64,000 nt of DNA from Pseudomonas frederiksbergensis (GTDB taxonomy: Bacteria; Pseudomonadota; Gammaproteobacteria; Pseudomonadales; Pseudomonadaceae). The stretch lies in NCBI RefSeq assembly GCF_003732705.1, contig NZ_MOBR01000001.1, positions 90,886 to 154,885 of the forward strand, read 5' to 3'. Below are positions 38,064 through 47,029 of this stretch, piece after piece; position 1 is the first letter of the stretch; each line of letters opens with the position of its first letter. A program made the position numbers and the translations under genes. The notes under the pieces were generated by a model. That model did not search any database and had not been told where the DNA came from. It worked only from the letters and a program-made list of their open reading frames with translations.

Positions 38064-38192
38064 TCAGGCGCGCCAGTGGCTAAACCAATACCCAAAATAA
38101 AAGCTGACCGGAGCACAAACGTCATTCACCCGGGCAGCCGCCACCGAGCGCAGGGCGCTGACGGTAAGAAGCTGTGAGAGGGCGTTGAACAT
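38064..38192 (-). CDS. first leader peptide of DAHP synthase, aromatic-rich (42 aa)
   Basis: ATG 38192 with GGAG seven bases upstream opens a 42-residue peptide. It starts MFNALSQLLTVSALRS and ends with FYFGYWFSHWRA: three Phe, two Tyr and two Trp codons within ten, just before the stop. An intrinsic terminator follows. This is the layout of amino acid biosynthetic attenuators (trpL, pheL). Ribosome stalling at the aromatic run would favour readthrough into the DAHP synthase gene. All three aromatic amino acids are represented. Confidence 0.82.
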   Translation of the reverse strand: MFNALSQLLTVSALRSVAAARVNDVCAPVSFYFGYWFSHWRA

Positions 38193-38353
38193 GGTCTGTC
38201 TCCGATGAATGAGCCGAGCTTACTCGAGGGTCGTAGGCAGATTCAATCAGAAAATGCTATTGGGCAACTACGGTGTTTTCTATTGCCTGAGTGGCCGAAA
38301 GGGTATGACACACTGAATGCCTCGTAGAAAACAATGTCGTTTCGGAGCTTTGA

Positions 38354-38797
38354 ATGGTTTTCGAATTACGTCAGTCGACATCCCTGGATCTGGATTTTGC
38401 TCGGGACCTGACCTGTCAAAACATGTTGCGCTATTACATTCAGTACGACCTGCTATGGCTGGATGAGGCCTTTGATGTGGCCTGGGCGGGGCGTGAAAAC
38501 TGGCTGATCGTGCAGGGCAACGTTGCGGTGGGTTATTTCAGCCTGAGTCGTGATGCCAAGGCCTTGTATGTCCGCGAACTGCACGTAGCCGAAGCCTTTC
38601 AGGGGCAGGGCGCAGGTTCCTGGGCGATCGATCAGGTATGGGCCATGGTCCGGGCGGAACGACGACCTGCCTTGCGCCTGACGGTCTTCAAAAATAATCC
38701 GGCGCAGGTGTTGTATCGGCGAATGGGGCTGGAGGTGGTCGGCGAAGACGAGTGTTTCCTGAGAATGCAGCGTGAAATTGATGCCCCTCATCGCTGA
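38354..38797 (+). CDS. GNAT family N-acetyltransferase
   Basis: A 147-residue GCN5-related acetyltransferase. The acetyl-CoA motif A is ELHVAEAFQGQGAGSWAID near 77-95, and the conserved C-terminal strand-helix is RLTVFKNNPAQVLYRRMGLE near 112-131. It transfers acetyl from acetyl-CoA to an unidentified amine. GGAG lies six bases before the ATG. It is divergent from the DAHP synthase leader and upstream of gacA, without clear functional link. Confidence 0.85.
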   Translation: MVFELRQSTSLDLDFARDLTCQNMLRYYIQYDLLWLDEAFDVAWAGRENWLIVQGNVAVGYFSLSRDAKALYVRELHVAEAFQGQGAGSWAIDQVWAMVRAERRPALRLTVFKNNPAQVLYRRMGLEVVGEDECFLRMQREIDAPHR

Positions 38798-38923
38798 AAC
38801 GCGCAGAGGGCAAGCCTTGAAAGATGAATGGAAACTTTTTATATGACGCTTGCCGCTAGGTCTGCCAGTCGCTTTTTGCTAAGGTGTTCGCAACCCAATA
38901 CGACCATATCGCGAGGTGTCTGC

Positions 38924-39565
38924 TTGATTAGGGTGCTAGTAGTCGATGACCATGATCTCGTTCGTACAGGCATTACACGAATGCTGGCTGACATCGATGG
39001 CCTGCAAGTAGTCGGCCAGGCCGAGTCAGGGGAGGAATCCTTGCTCAAGGCGCGTGAGTTGAAACCCGATGTGGTTCTGATGGACGTCAAGATGCCCGGG
39101 ATCGGCGGTCTTGAGGCCACGCGAAAATTGCTGCGCAGTCATCCCGACATCAAGGTTGTCGCGGTCACTGTGTGCGAGGAAGATCCGTTTCCTACACGGC
39201 TGTTGCAGGCTGGGGCGGCGGGTTATCTGACCAAGGGCGCAGGTTTGCCGGAAATGGTCCAGGCCATTCGCCTGGTGTTTGCCGGGCAACGCTACATCAG
39301 TCCGCAAATCGCCCAGCAGTTGGCGATCAAGTCGTTCCAGCCAACCAATGATTCGCCTTTCGACGCCTTGTCTGAGCGCGAGATCCAGATTGCCTTGATG
39401 ATTGTCGGCTGTCAGAAGGTCCAGATCATTTCCGACAAACTTTGCCTGTCGCCGAAAACCGTGAATACCTACCGTTACCGCATTTTCGAGAAGCTTTCGA
39501 TCAGCAGTGACGTCGAGCTGACACTGTTGGCGGTTCGTCACGGCATGGTCGATGCCAATCTCTGA
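38924..39565 (+). CDS. gacA: global response regulator GacA
   Basis: The start is TTG (38924) with GAGGT six bases upstream, giving the 213-residue protein of fluorescent pseudomonads. The frame can be extended to 38828, but [13 protein letters not shown] is the known N-terminus. The receiver has phospho-Asp in [10 protein letters not shown] near 54, and a LuxR-type HTH occupies the C-terminal 65 residues ([17 protein letters not shown]). GacA is phosphorylated by GacS and activates the Rsm small RNAs that control secondary metabolism and biocontrol traits. It is followed by uvrC at two bases. Confidence 0.95.
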   Translation: MIRVLVVDDHDLVRTGITRMLADIDGLQVVGQAESGEESLLKARELKPDVVLMDVKMPGIGGLEATRKLLRSHPDIKVVAVTVCEEDPFPTRLLQAGAAGYLTKGAGLPEMVQAIRLVFAGQRYISPQIAQQLAIKSFQPTNDSPFDALSEREIQIALMIVGCQKVQIISDKLCLSPKTVNTYRYRIFEKLSISSDVELTLLAVRHGMVDANL

Positions 39566-39567
39566 AA

Positions 39568-41391
39568 ATGACTGAAGTCTTCGATCCGAGTGCATTTCTG
39601 TCGACAGTGAGCGGACGCCCCGGCGTCTATCGCATGTTCGACAGCGACGCGCGCCTGCTTTATGTCGGCAAGGCCAAGAATCTCAAGAAGCGCCTTGCAA
39701 GCTACTTCCGCAAAACCGGTCTTGCGCCCAAGACCGCCGCGCTGGTCGGCCGTATCGCTCAGGTCGAAACCACGATCACGGCCAACGAAACCGAAGCTTT
39801 GTTGCTTGAGCAGACGCTGATCAAGGAATGGCGTCCGCCCTATAACATTCTGCTGCGCGACGACAAATCTTACCCTTATGTCTTTCTCTCCGACGGTCAG
39901 TTTCCGCGCCTGAGCATCCATCGCGGTGCGAAAAAGGCTAAGGGCAAGTATTTCGGGCCTTATCCAAGTGCGGGCGCCATTCGCGAGAGCCTGAGCCTGC
40001 TGCAAAAGACCTTTTTCGTTCGCCAGTGCGAAGACAGCTATTACAAGAACCGCACGCGGCCTTGCCTGCAATACCAGATCAAGCGCTGCAAGGCGCCGTG
40101 TGTCGGGCTGGTGGAGCCGCAGGTGTATGCCGAGGACGTGCGGCATTCGGTGATGTTCCTTGAAGGGCGCAGTAATGCGCTGACGGACGAGCTGTCCGCC
40201 GGGATGGAAGAGGCGGCGATCAACCTCGAGTTTGAGCGCGCCGCCGAATTGCGCGATCAGATTTCATTGCTGCGTCGGGTCCAGGACCAGCAAAGCATGG
40301 AAGGCGGGACGGGCGACATCGATGTGATCGCCGCGTTCATCAATCCGGGCGGCGCCTGTGTTCACTTGATCAGCGTGCGTGGCGGTCGGGTGCTGGGCAG
40401 CAAAAACTTCTTCCCGCAGGTTGGGATTGAAGAGGACGTTTCCGAAGTCATGGCGGCGTTTCTGGGCCAGTACTACATCAGCAGTCCCGAACGGGATTTG
40501 CCGAGCGAGTTGATCGTCAACGTAGTCCACGACGATTTTCCGGTGCTGATCTCGGCCATCGACGAGCTGCGCGGTCGCGAATTGTCCATCAGTCACCGGG
40601 TCCGCGGTACGCGTGCGCGCTGGCAGCAGTTGGCGGTGACCAATGCCGAGCAGGCGCTGAGCGCGCGGCTGGCCAATCGTCAGCACGTCGCGGCGCGTTT
40701 CGATGCCTTGGCCGAGGTCCTGAACCTGGATGAGCCGCCCCAGCGCCTCGAGTGTTACGACATCAGTCACTCCAGCGGCGAAGCCACCGTGGCGTCCTGC
40801 GTGGTGTTCGGTCCGGAAGGTCCGATCAAGTCAGATTACCGCCGCTACAACATCGAGGGCGTGACGCCGGGCGATGATTACGCGGCAATGCACCAGGCCT
40901 TGACCCGACGGTTCAGCAAGTTGAAGGACGGCGAGGGCAAACTGCCGGACATTCTGCTGGTGGACGGCGGCAAAGGGCAGCTGTCCATGGCCCGAGACGT
41001 ACTCAATGAACTGGCTGTGCCTGACCTGATTCTGTTGGGCGTGGCCAAAGGCGCGACGCGCAAGGCCGGTTTTGAAACCCTGTACTTGAATGATGCTGCA
41101 CACGAATTCACATTGCGCGGTGATTCCCCCGCGCTGCATTTGATCCAGCAGATTCGCGACGAAGCTCACCGTTTCGCCATTACCGGGCACCGGGCACGGC
41201 GCGGCAAAACCCGTCGAACGTCCACGCTGGAAGGCGTTGCGGGCGTCGGGCCGACACGTCGGCGCGATTTGTTGAAACATTTTGGTGGATTGCAGGAGCT
41301 GTCTCGTGCCAGCATCGAAGAGATCGCCAAAGCACCCGGGATCAGTAAAAAGCTCGCTGAGTCGATTTATGCAAATCTACACAGCGAGTAG
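39568..41391 (+). CDS. uvrC: excinuclease ABC subunit C
   Basis: A 607-residue UvrC, full length. The GIY-YIG 3'-nuclease is in residues 12-90 ([19 protein letters not shown]), a cysteine cluster region lies near 155-175, the UvrB-binding UVR domain near 200-235, the RNase H-like 5'-nuclease about 380-540 ([11 protein letters not shown]), and the C-terminal helix-hairpin-helix [19 protein letters not shown]. It makes both incisions in nucleotide excision repair. It lies two bases after gacA, the conserved gamma-proteobacterial order. Confidence 0.97.
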   Translation: MTEVFDPSAFLSTVSGRPGVYRMFDSDARLLYVGKAKNLKKRLASYFRKTGLAPKTAALVGRIAQVETTITANETEALLLEQTLIKEWRPPYNILLRDDKSYPYVFLSDGQFPRLSIHRGAKKAKGKYFGPYPSAGAIRESLSLLQKTFFVRQCEDSYYKNRTRPCLQYQIKRCKAPCVGLVEPQVYAEDVRHSVMFLEGRSNALTDELSAGMEEAAINLEFERAAELRDQISLLRRVQDQQSMEGGTGDIDVIAAFINPGGACVHLISVRGGRVLGSKNFFPQVGIEEDVSEVMAAFLGQYYISSPERDLPSELIVNVVHDDFPVLISAIDELRGRELSISHRVRGTRARWQQLAVTNAEQALSARLANRQHVAARFDALAEVLNLDEPPQRLECYDISHSSGEATVASCVVFGPEGPIKSDYRRYNIEGVTPGDDYAAMHQALTRRFSKLKDGEGKLPDILLVDGGKGQLSMARDVLNELAVPDLILLGVAKGATRKAGFETLYLNDAAHEFTLRGDSPALHLIQQIRDEAHRFAITGHRARRGKTRRTSTLEGVAGVGPTRRRDLLKHFGGLQELSRASIEEIAKAPGISKKLAESIYANLHSE

Positions 41392-41423
41392 AATGCCAAC
41401 TCACCTCGTAGCCAGTTGTGCCG

Positions 41424-41984
41424 ATGAATATCCCTAATCTGATTACCGTTCTACGCGTCCTGCTCATCCCGATCTTCATTTTACTGTTCTATCTGCCTTA
41501 TCAATGGAGCTACCTGGCCTCCAGTTCGGTCTTCGCATTCGCCGCCGCCACTGACTGGCTCGACGGATACCTGGCCCGCCGTCTGGAACAAAGCACACCG
41601 TTCGGGGCCTTCCTCGATCCTGTGGCCGACAAGTTGATGGTCGCCGTTGCGCTGGTGTTGCTGGTGCAAGAACACGGCAACCTGTGGCTCACGCTGCCAG
41701 CCGCGGTCATTATTGGTCGCGAGATTGTCGTCTCGGCGTTGCGAGAGTGGATGGCCGAACTCGGCGCCCGGGCTCATGTCGCTGTGTCGAACCTGGGCAA
41801 ATGGAAAACCGCCGCGCAAATGCTCGCGCTGGTGATTCTGCTGGCCAACCCCTCGGACTTCACGTTCTGGGTACTGGTGGGTTACGCCTTGTTGCTGGTG
41901 TCTGCCGGCCTGACATTGTGGTCCATGGTCCAATATCTACGGGCTGCCTGGCCGCATCTGAAGACCGATGTAGAAAAGAAATAA
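41424..41984 (+). CDS. pgsA: CDP-diacylglycerol-glycerol-3-phosphate 3-phosphatidyltransferase
   Basis: A 186-residue inner-membrane enzyme of phosphatidylglycerol synthesis. The CDP-alcohol phosphatidyltransferase motif [20 protein letters not shown]...DPVADK (spaced Asp residues) spans residues about 50-75. Several membrane helices follow. The start ATG 41424 gives [11 protein letters not shown], the family N-terminus; an in-frame GTG at 41418 is less likely. It is the last gene of the gacA-uvrC-pgsA operon, before tRNA-Gly. Confidence 0.95.
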   Translation: MNIPNLITVLRVLLIPIFILLFYLPYQWSYLASSSVFAFAAATDWLDGYLARRLEQSTPFGAFLDPVADKLMVAVALVLLVQEHGNLWLTLPAAVIIGREIVVSALREWMAELGARAHVAVSNLGKWKTAAQMLALVILLANPSDFTFWVLVGYALLLVSAGLTLWSMVQYLRAAWPHLKTDVEKK

Positions 41985-42004
41985 AACTTTTTCGAATCAA
42001 AGGG

Positions 42005-42032
42005 TTGACGGGGCTTCTGGATTCTATAGAAT
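42005..42032 (+). promoter_or_regulatory. tRNA-Gly promoter
   Basis: TTGACG (42005-42010), 16 bases, TAGAAT (42027-42032), ending 15 bases before the mature tRNA. A GC-rich discriminator (GCGCC) follows, as usual for stable RNA promoters. Confidence 0.65.
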
Positions 42033-42047
42033 GCGCCACACCAAGAC

Positions 42048-42123
<76 letters not shown>

Positions 42124-42170
42124 AATATTGATCCACAGATGTCCACTGGGCGCTGAGGATTAGCGAAATA

Positions 42171-42190
42171 GACGCTTCGGCGTCTTTTTT
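42171..42190 (+). terminator. intrinsic terminator of tRNA-Gly
   Basis: GACGC-TTCG-GCGTC with a stable tetraloop followed by six T residues, 47 bases after the tRNA. Confidence 0.88.
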
Positions 42191-42303
42191 CGTTTCTGCG
42201 GAAAACCACTGAAATCCAGTAGAAGCCGGTACATTTAAGTCCCTTTTCAGGGCAGACTCGAATTCGTATCGTTGCTGGATCCCTTCAGGGCGCCAGACGA
42301 GCA

Positions 42304-42636
42304 TCAGGTGCTGTGAATGGAACAACTCTCCTGTCCGTAATCGAACGATTTTCGCGATAGGCCGATACATTGATCAAGCCCGTTACCAGTCGATAGCCAA
42401 TCCACATTGACACTCAGCAGGTGTGCAATCATATTCATGCGCTGTCGGGGAATCCCGCGCACAAACCAGTTGGTGACACACGCAGGCCTGACCCCAAGGA
42501 ATTCTGCGATACCTATTGGTGTAATACCGTACTCATGAAGCAGCCGTCGCAAGCGTTGTCCCGAGGTACGACGATTGTGTCGACGCATACTGAAAGCCGG
42601 TCCAGCGTCTCGCGAGTCGTCCATCCCTATGACCAT
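42304..42636 (-). CDS. small helix-turn-helix protein, repressor-like
   Basis: A 110-residue protein. Its centre reads like a lambda-repressor/Xre HTH of phage type: GQRLRRLLHEYGITPIGIAE, then LGVRPACVTNWFVRGIPRQR and LLSVNVDWLSTGNG. The final VDWLSTG is common to short phage-repressor N-terminal domains. No peptidase (LexA-like) domain follows, so it is a lone DNA-binding domain with a short tail. The ATG at 42636 has GGGAG 12 bases upstream. It faces the tRNA-Gly gene and may be a remnant or marker of an integrated element. Confidence 0.6.
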   Translation of the reverse strand: MVIGMDDSRDAGPAFSMRRHNRRTSGQRLRRLLHEYGITPIGIAEFLGVRPACVTNWFVRGIPRQRMNMIAHLLSVNVDWLSTGNGLDQCIGLSRKSFDYGQESCSIHST

Positions 42637-42745
42637 GATCGAGTCATTCTCCCTTTCAAAATCATCGCTCCATGCGATCAGAAGTCATTTTAAACAAATG
42701 TGAATCAACACCTGGCTAAACATTCATTCGCGACCGATACCGAAG

Positions 42746-43084
42746 ATGCTGCTTACACATATCTGTCTATTTTCCTACAGAATATGCTGCTCTCTGTTTC
42801 GTCACGTCATCTTGAAAGATTCGCCATCGAACTCGGCTGCGCAAAGCATCACGAGAAGTTCGGATGACAAATTGGGTGTTCCTCTGACTCTGCAAAACGG
42901 CGTGTGCGCGCTCTACGATCATGAGCAGCGTCAGGTGGCAGTGATCGAGTGGCAGCAGGCTATTCAAAGGCCCCGCCAGGTGATTTTGGCGCGCAAAGGC
43001 CCTATGAGACTTCCGTGCCTGTACGTACTGAGCAGAGTCCGGGGTTGGCCACGGGTACCCGTCACTGTGTGGGCCGTGCGCTAA
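42746..43084 (+). CDS. doubtful ORF, 112 aa
   Basis: An ORF in the 444-base gap between the HTH and hybrid-kinase genes. The C-terminal half (PLTLQNGVCALYDHEQRQVAVIEW) looks protein-like, with GC-rich codon use. The N-terminal half (many Cys, Ser, Ile) does not, so it may be a truncated gene fused by chance to an open stretch. There is no clear ribosome site. It overlaps the kinase stop codon on the other strand. Confidence 0.25.
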   Translation: MLLTHICLFSYRICCSLFRHVILKDSPSNSAAQSITRSSDDKLGVPLTLQNGVCALYDHEQRQVAVIEWQQAIQRPRQVILARKGPMRLPCLYVLSRVRGWPRVPVTVWAVR

Positions 43085-45246
43085 TCAACAGATGTGTTTA
43101 TCAAAGAGCTCACTCGCGAGCTGAGTTCGTTCAAACTAAAGGGCTTGGTCAGAACCGCGGTAATGGCATCGGCCGTGACCAATCCCGCACCGCCAGCGAA
43201 GCCGGTGATAAAAAGCACTTTGAGTTTTGGATACTTGGCCCGGAGTTCCGCAGACAAACTGATTCCGTTCATTGACCCAGGGAGGCCTATATCGGTCAAC
43301 AGTAAATCAAGATGGTCGAGTTTCTCCGCCTGCTTTATCGCAGACACGCTATCTACTGCTTCAAAAACGCGATAACCGATTTCCGACAAAAGCTCCGATG
43401 TGGTCTGCCGAACTACCGCTTCGTCGTCCACCAGCAATACAGTTTCATTGTTGCCGAAGGGTTCTGGCTGATCAGTCTTGCCGGGGGTGGCCGGGGAGTC
43501 ATCCGGCTGGGAGTTGTCGACTGGAAAATACATGATCACCGTTGTTCCGACACCCACACTGCTGTGAACTTTCACTTGGCCACCTGATTGCTGGGTAAAG
43601 CCGTAAATCATCGAAAGGCCTAGTCCTGTGCCTTCACCAATCTTCTTGGTAGTAAAAAACGGGTCGAATATGCGCGACAAAATGTCAGGACTGATTCCAG
43701 TACCGGAATCCGTCACGGATAGGCTCACATAAGTTCCAGGTGGCAACATTTTTTCGCAGGCGCACGCTTCATCTATAACGCAACGGTCGACCAGCAGATC
43801 AAGCGCACCTCCTTCAGGCATTGCGTCTCTGGCGTTGATCGCAAGATTAAGCAGTGCATTCTCCAGCTGGTTGAGGTCGCACCTGATGTGATCGTTTGCA
43901 CGAAATGAGCACTCGACAGTAATGCTTGGCCCAACTGTGCGACGAATCAGATCTTCAAGCCCGGCCACTACTTGGCGAGGATCCAACAGCTCGGGTTCGA
44001 GTGATTGCTGACGAGAAAACGTCAAAAGGCGTTGCGTTAATGCAGCCGCTCGAGAAGCAGAGGTCATTGCCAACGAGTTATAACGCGCCAGGTCGGTGTG
44101 GCGGCCAGCGTCTATGCGTCGCTGCATCAGCTCCAAACTACCAATGACTCCAGCCAACAGATTATTGAAGTCATGGGCTATTCCCCCGGTGAGTTGGCCG
44201 ACGGCTTCCATTTTTTGACTCTGCCGCAACTTGGATTCCATCATGGCGCGTTCATGCTGTTCGTCCTCAAGTTGCTGAGTACGTTGAGCGATACGATCTT
44301 CGAGCAAGTCATTCCATTCGCGCAGTGCGTTTTCCAGCTGTATCCGATCGTCAATGTCCTCGAAGGTGCCGTACCATTGCTCGCATTGTCCGCAAGCGTC
44401 GAGACTGCAGAGGGCCCGAACTCTGAACCAACGATAATCGCCCGAGTGTTTTCGCAAGCGGATTTGTAAATCGAAAGGCTGCAAAGTGACTAGTGACTGA
44501 TCCCACAGTGCGGCTATTGGCACCTGATCGGCCGGATAAGCGGCATTGGCCCACTGACGTTCCAATGTCAGCGCGGGTGCCAATCCGGTGTATTCATACC
44601 AGCGCGGATCGATAGAGATAAGATTGCCGTGCTTGTCAGCCGTCCAGGGCCATAGCGGATTGAGTTCAGCCGCGATGCGGTAATGCCGCTCGCTTTCACG
44701 CAGTCGGTTCTCCGTAAGCCGCATGGCTTCCTGGGTTTTGGAACGCTTCAACACTGCGCCAAGCAAGTTGCTGTAGCCCCTGAGGAAGTCGATATCGCTG
44801 TCTGTGAACTGGCGGGGGCTGCGACTATCTACCTCGAAGATGCCAAAGGGCCGCTCGCCATTGGCGCCGTGGACTAAAACGTTGACGAAGGCTTTTACTC
44901 CGTTTTTCTTTTGAAAGTCGTGATAACGGAATCGGGTTTCCGCCCCAATGTCTGTCGAGACGACGGGCGCATTGGTATTGAGGGAGTACAACTCCGGGCT
45001 GCCTTGAGCGGCTGTTACCCGAACCTTCCCAACGACGTCGGGCGCCCAGCCCACGCCATTTCTCACGAAGAACGTGATGCCGTCTCCTTCGAGCAACATA
45101 AATTTGGCCAGATTGGTTTCCAGCGCTTCTCCGACTAATCGACACGCCTCATCAAGGATGTGCTCCAGGTCATCAGACGCCAAGGCAAGCTCGCCAAATT
45201 TGGCAAGCACTTTGCGTTGGCGCAGTAACGTATCCTCGATTGTCAT
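43081..45246 (-). CDS. GAF-PAS hybrid sensor histidine kinase
   Basis: A 721-residue cytoplasmic hybrid kinase. The N-terminal GAF domain is about residues 10-165 (LVGEALETNLAKFMLLEGDG), a PAS domain about 185-310, then a coiled coil, HisKA with [14 protein letters not shown] near 360, HATPase ([28 protein letters not shown]) and a C-terminal receiver with the Asp in LLLTDIGLPGSMNG. The kinase-receiver half is closely similar to that of the kinase at 18230-20767, so the two share an ancestor and differ in sensors. No partner regulator is adjacent. The ribosome site is weak. Confidence 0.88.
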   Translation of the reverse strand: MTIEDTLLRQRKVLAKFGELALASDDLEHILDEACRLVGEALETNLAKFMLLEGDGITFFVRNGVGWAPDVVGKVRVTAAQGSPELYSLNTNAPVVSTDIGAETRFRYHDFQKKNGVKAFVNVLVHGANGERPFGIFEVDSRSPRQFTDSDIDFLRGYSNLLGAVLKRSKTQEAMRLTENRLRESERHYRIAAELNPLWPWTADKHGNLISIDPRWYEYTGLAPALTLERQWANAAYPADQVPIAALWDQSLVTLQPFDLQIRLRKHSGDYRWFRVRALCSLDACGQCEQWYGTFEDIDDRIQLENALREWNDLLEDRIAQRTQQLEDEQHERAMMESKLRQSQKMEAVGQLTGGIAHDFNNLLAGVIGSLELMQRRIDAGRHTDLARYNSLAMTSASRAAALTQRLLTFSRQQSLEPELLDPRQVVAGLEDLIRRTVGPSITVECSFRANDHIRCDLNQLENALLNLAINARDAMPEGGALDLLVDRCVIDEACACEKMLPPGTYVSLSVTDSGTGISPDILSRIFDPFFTTKKIGEGTGLGLSMIYGFTQQSGGQVKVHSSVGVGTTVIMYFPVDNSQPDDSPATPGKTDQPEPFGNNETVLLVDDEAVVRQTTSELLSEIGYRVFEAVDSVSAIKQAEKLDHLDLLLTDIGLPGSMNGISLSAELRAKYPKLKVLFITGFAGGAGLVTADAITAVLTKPFSLNELSSRVSSLINTSVD

Positions 45247-45341
45247 AGGTTCACCAATGAGGGGTTTTAATATCCGAGGCCTGTCCGCAGTCCAGGTTCA
45301 ATTTCCTTGATCGATGCACCCTCCGCTAAAAACACGCTTAT

Positions 45342-45899
45342 TCAGTTGCCGCTGATTTTCCAGTGTTTGACATCTTCAGCGAACACCATCTGCTTCATCT
45401 CATGAGCAATCCCATAGGCCAAGGATTCGTGCGCGGCAATGACTTTTTCTTCCGCTGACAGGCAATGAAAAATGTCGAGCTTGGTCTCCGCGTCGGCGGT
45501 TTCGAGCATGAATATCTGGACGTAGCGCGCCAAGTCGTTGTCGAGACTCGACAGGTATTCACGCAGGCGCTGGTGGTCGACTGATTTTTGGCTGAAGTAC
45601 CAATTCATCGGGTGAATCAGGAAGCGTGAGTGGGGCGATGTGATACGGCGGCCTGCCGCCAGAAACATAATGATGCCCATTGACTCGATGTTGCCTGCAT
45701 TGATCGCGCACAGGGGCACCGGCAATGACTTCAGGAATGTGTAGAGGGTGAAACCAAAGTTAGTACTGCCGCCGCTTGTAGAAAGATTGAGGAGCAACGA
45801 GGTGGCGCCTTGATCGATGGCCTCGAGACAGGAATCTCGAAAGCGCTCAGTCGTTCCCTGATCGATCTGGCAATGAAAATGCACGATGTGTTCTGTCAT
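45342..45899 (-). CDS. ClpP-like serine protease, stand-alone
   Basis: A 185-residue protein of the ClpP/crotonase-like fold. Blocks are LLLNLSTSGGSTNFGFTLYTFL near 35, the nucleophile region NAGNIESMGIIMFLAAG near 68 (Ser in ESMG) and the catalytic-His region SRFLIHPMN near 95. It is not the housekeeping ClpP, which has the GMAASMG nucleophile site and a clpX neighbour. The start ATG 45899 has a strong AGGAGGT; the 45977 frame lacks this. Proteins of this type are annotated as Clp protease proteolytic subunit, but their partners and substrates are largely unknown. It lies between the hybrid kinase (same strand) and a KGG-repeat gene (divergent). Confidence 0.75.
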   Translation of the reverse strand: MTEHIVHFHCQIDQGTTERFRDSCLEAIDQGATSLLLNLSTSGGSTNFGFTLYTFLKSLPVPLCAINAGNIESMGIIMFLAAGRRITSPHSRFLIHPMNWYFSQKSVDHQRLREYLSSLDNDLARYVQIFMLETADAETKLDIFHCLSAEEKVIAAHESLAYGIAHEMKQMVFAEDVKHWKISGN

Positions 45900-46165
45900 C
45901 ACTTGACCTCCTGTGTGTGATGCGGGGAGGGGGCTTCTACGAGTTATTAAGTTTAGTAAATATCGAACATTTGGCATGCAAACGGGCGTAAGGCTCCGTC
46001 GATAAACGGTGATGTGCCGTCAGTCGAATACGCGTGTTTCCAATGGAACCATCTGCGCGAATCCACTCGTCGCGAGCCCCATATTTTCATTCAAACTTTC
46101 TATTTTGTGCGTCCTCCGAATTAAACGAGCCCTTGCTCGTGCCAACGATGTAGAGGTGAACGAAA

Positions 46166-46579
46166 ATGGCCAATACAGGAAATGATAAGCCAGGCAATTT
46201 TTCTACTGATCGGGACAAGGCTTCAGAAGCCGGTAAGAAAGGTGGAGGAGCTTCCGGCGGGAATTTTGCCAACGACCCACAGCGCGCATCTGAAGCAGGC
46301 CAAAAAGGTGGTCAAGCTTCCGGCGGACAACAATCCCGCGACAGCGACCGCATGTCCGGAGGCGGACAGGGTACGAATCGCGGAGGGGAATTTGCCGACG
46401 ATAAAGAAAACATGTCCAAACCAGGCCAGAAAGGTGGCCAGGCGTCAGGCGGACAACAGTCCAACAAGCCTGATCAATCGTCCAGTGGTGGACGCGGTAG
46501 CAACCTTGCCGATGACAAGTCATCTGACATGGGGCGCAAAGACGGTGGGGTAAGTGGAGGTGGTGGACGCAAACCCTGA
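46166..46579 (+). CDS. KGG-repeat stress-induced protein
   Basis: A 137-residue, very hydrophilic Gly/Ser/Lys/Asp-rich protein with repeated KGG motifs: EAGKKGGGASGGNFANDP, EAGQKGGQASGGQQS and KPGQKGGQASGGQQS. This is the con-10/YciG-type stress repeat, predicted to be disordered and linked to general stress and desiccation responses. There are no cysteines or hydrophobic core. It is divergent from the ClpP-like gene, with a hairpin downstream at 46594. Confidence 0.85.
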   Translation: MANTGNDKPGNFSTDRDKASEAGKKGGGASGGNFANDPQRASEAGQKGGQASGGQQSRDSDRMSGGGQGTNRGGEFADDKENMSKPGQKGGQASGGQQSNKPDQSSSGGRGSNLADDKSSDMGRKDGGVSGGGGRKP

Positions 46580-46593
46580 TGCCTGCTGACGCC

Positions 46594-46622
46594 ATCAAGC
46601 CCCGAACCTTTCGGGGCTTGAT
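46594..46622 (+). terminator. terminator-like hairpin after the KGG gene
   Basis: ATCAAGCCCCGAA-CCT-TTCGGGGCTTGAT, a perfect 13-bp stem with a 3-base loop, 15 bases after the stop. The following U content is poor (TCGTAT), so efficiency is uncertain. The rest of the gap to 47029 (about 400 bases) shows no gene or motif I can support. Confidence 0.65.
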
Positions 46623-47029
46623 TCGTATAGCAGGCCAAAACCGGGTCCGAACCTCGTCTGGCAGACTAAGTCTGGATTGGGGAAGATCGTAGCTTGAGAG
46701 CCGCTCAATACCATTATTCACGAGGTGAAAAGGGCTTTTTTCAACCATTGCAGTGCCGACGAAATTGGATCAATTAAGTTGCGGTGATTGTTTGCCAAGA
46801 CTGTCAACCGATCATGACGTTTGCGGAACAGCCCTACGTCAGCAACTCAACCCCGATACTCCGCAATCACCGTCCAACACGTGATTGTTCATCGCTCAAC
46901 CGCTTTCGTGTGTGTTCATGGGCGATGGCCAGGACGAAACGTCAGATCCGCGAACTTTGCGGGCCGAGATGAAGTCAGCCGCCCCGGTGGCGGCCGACTT
47001 TCAGCCCGGTCAACTCCATTGAGCCCAGG

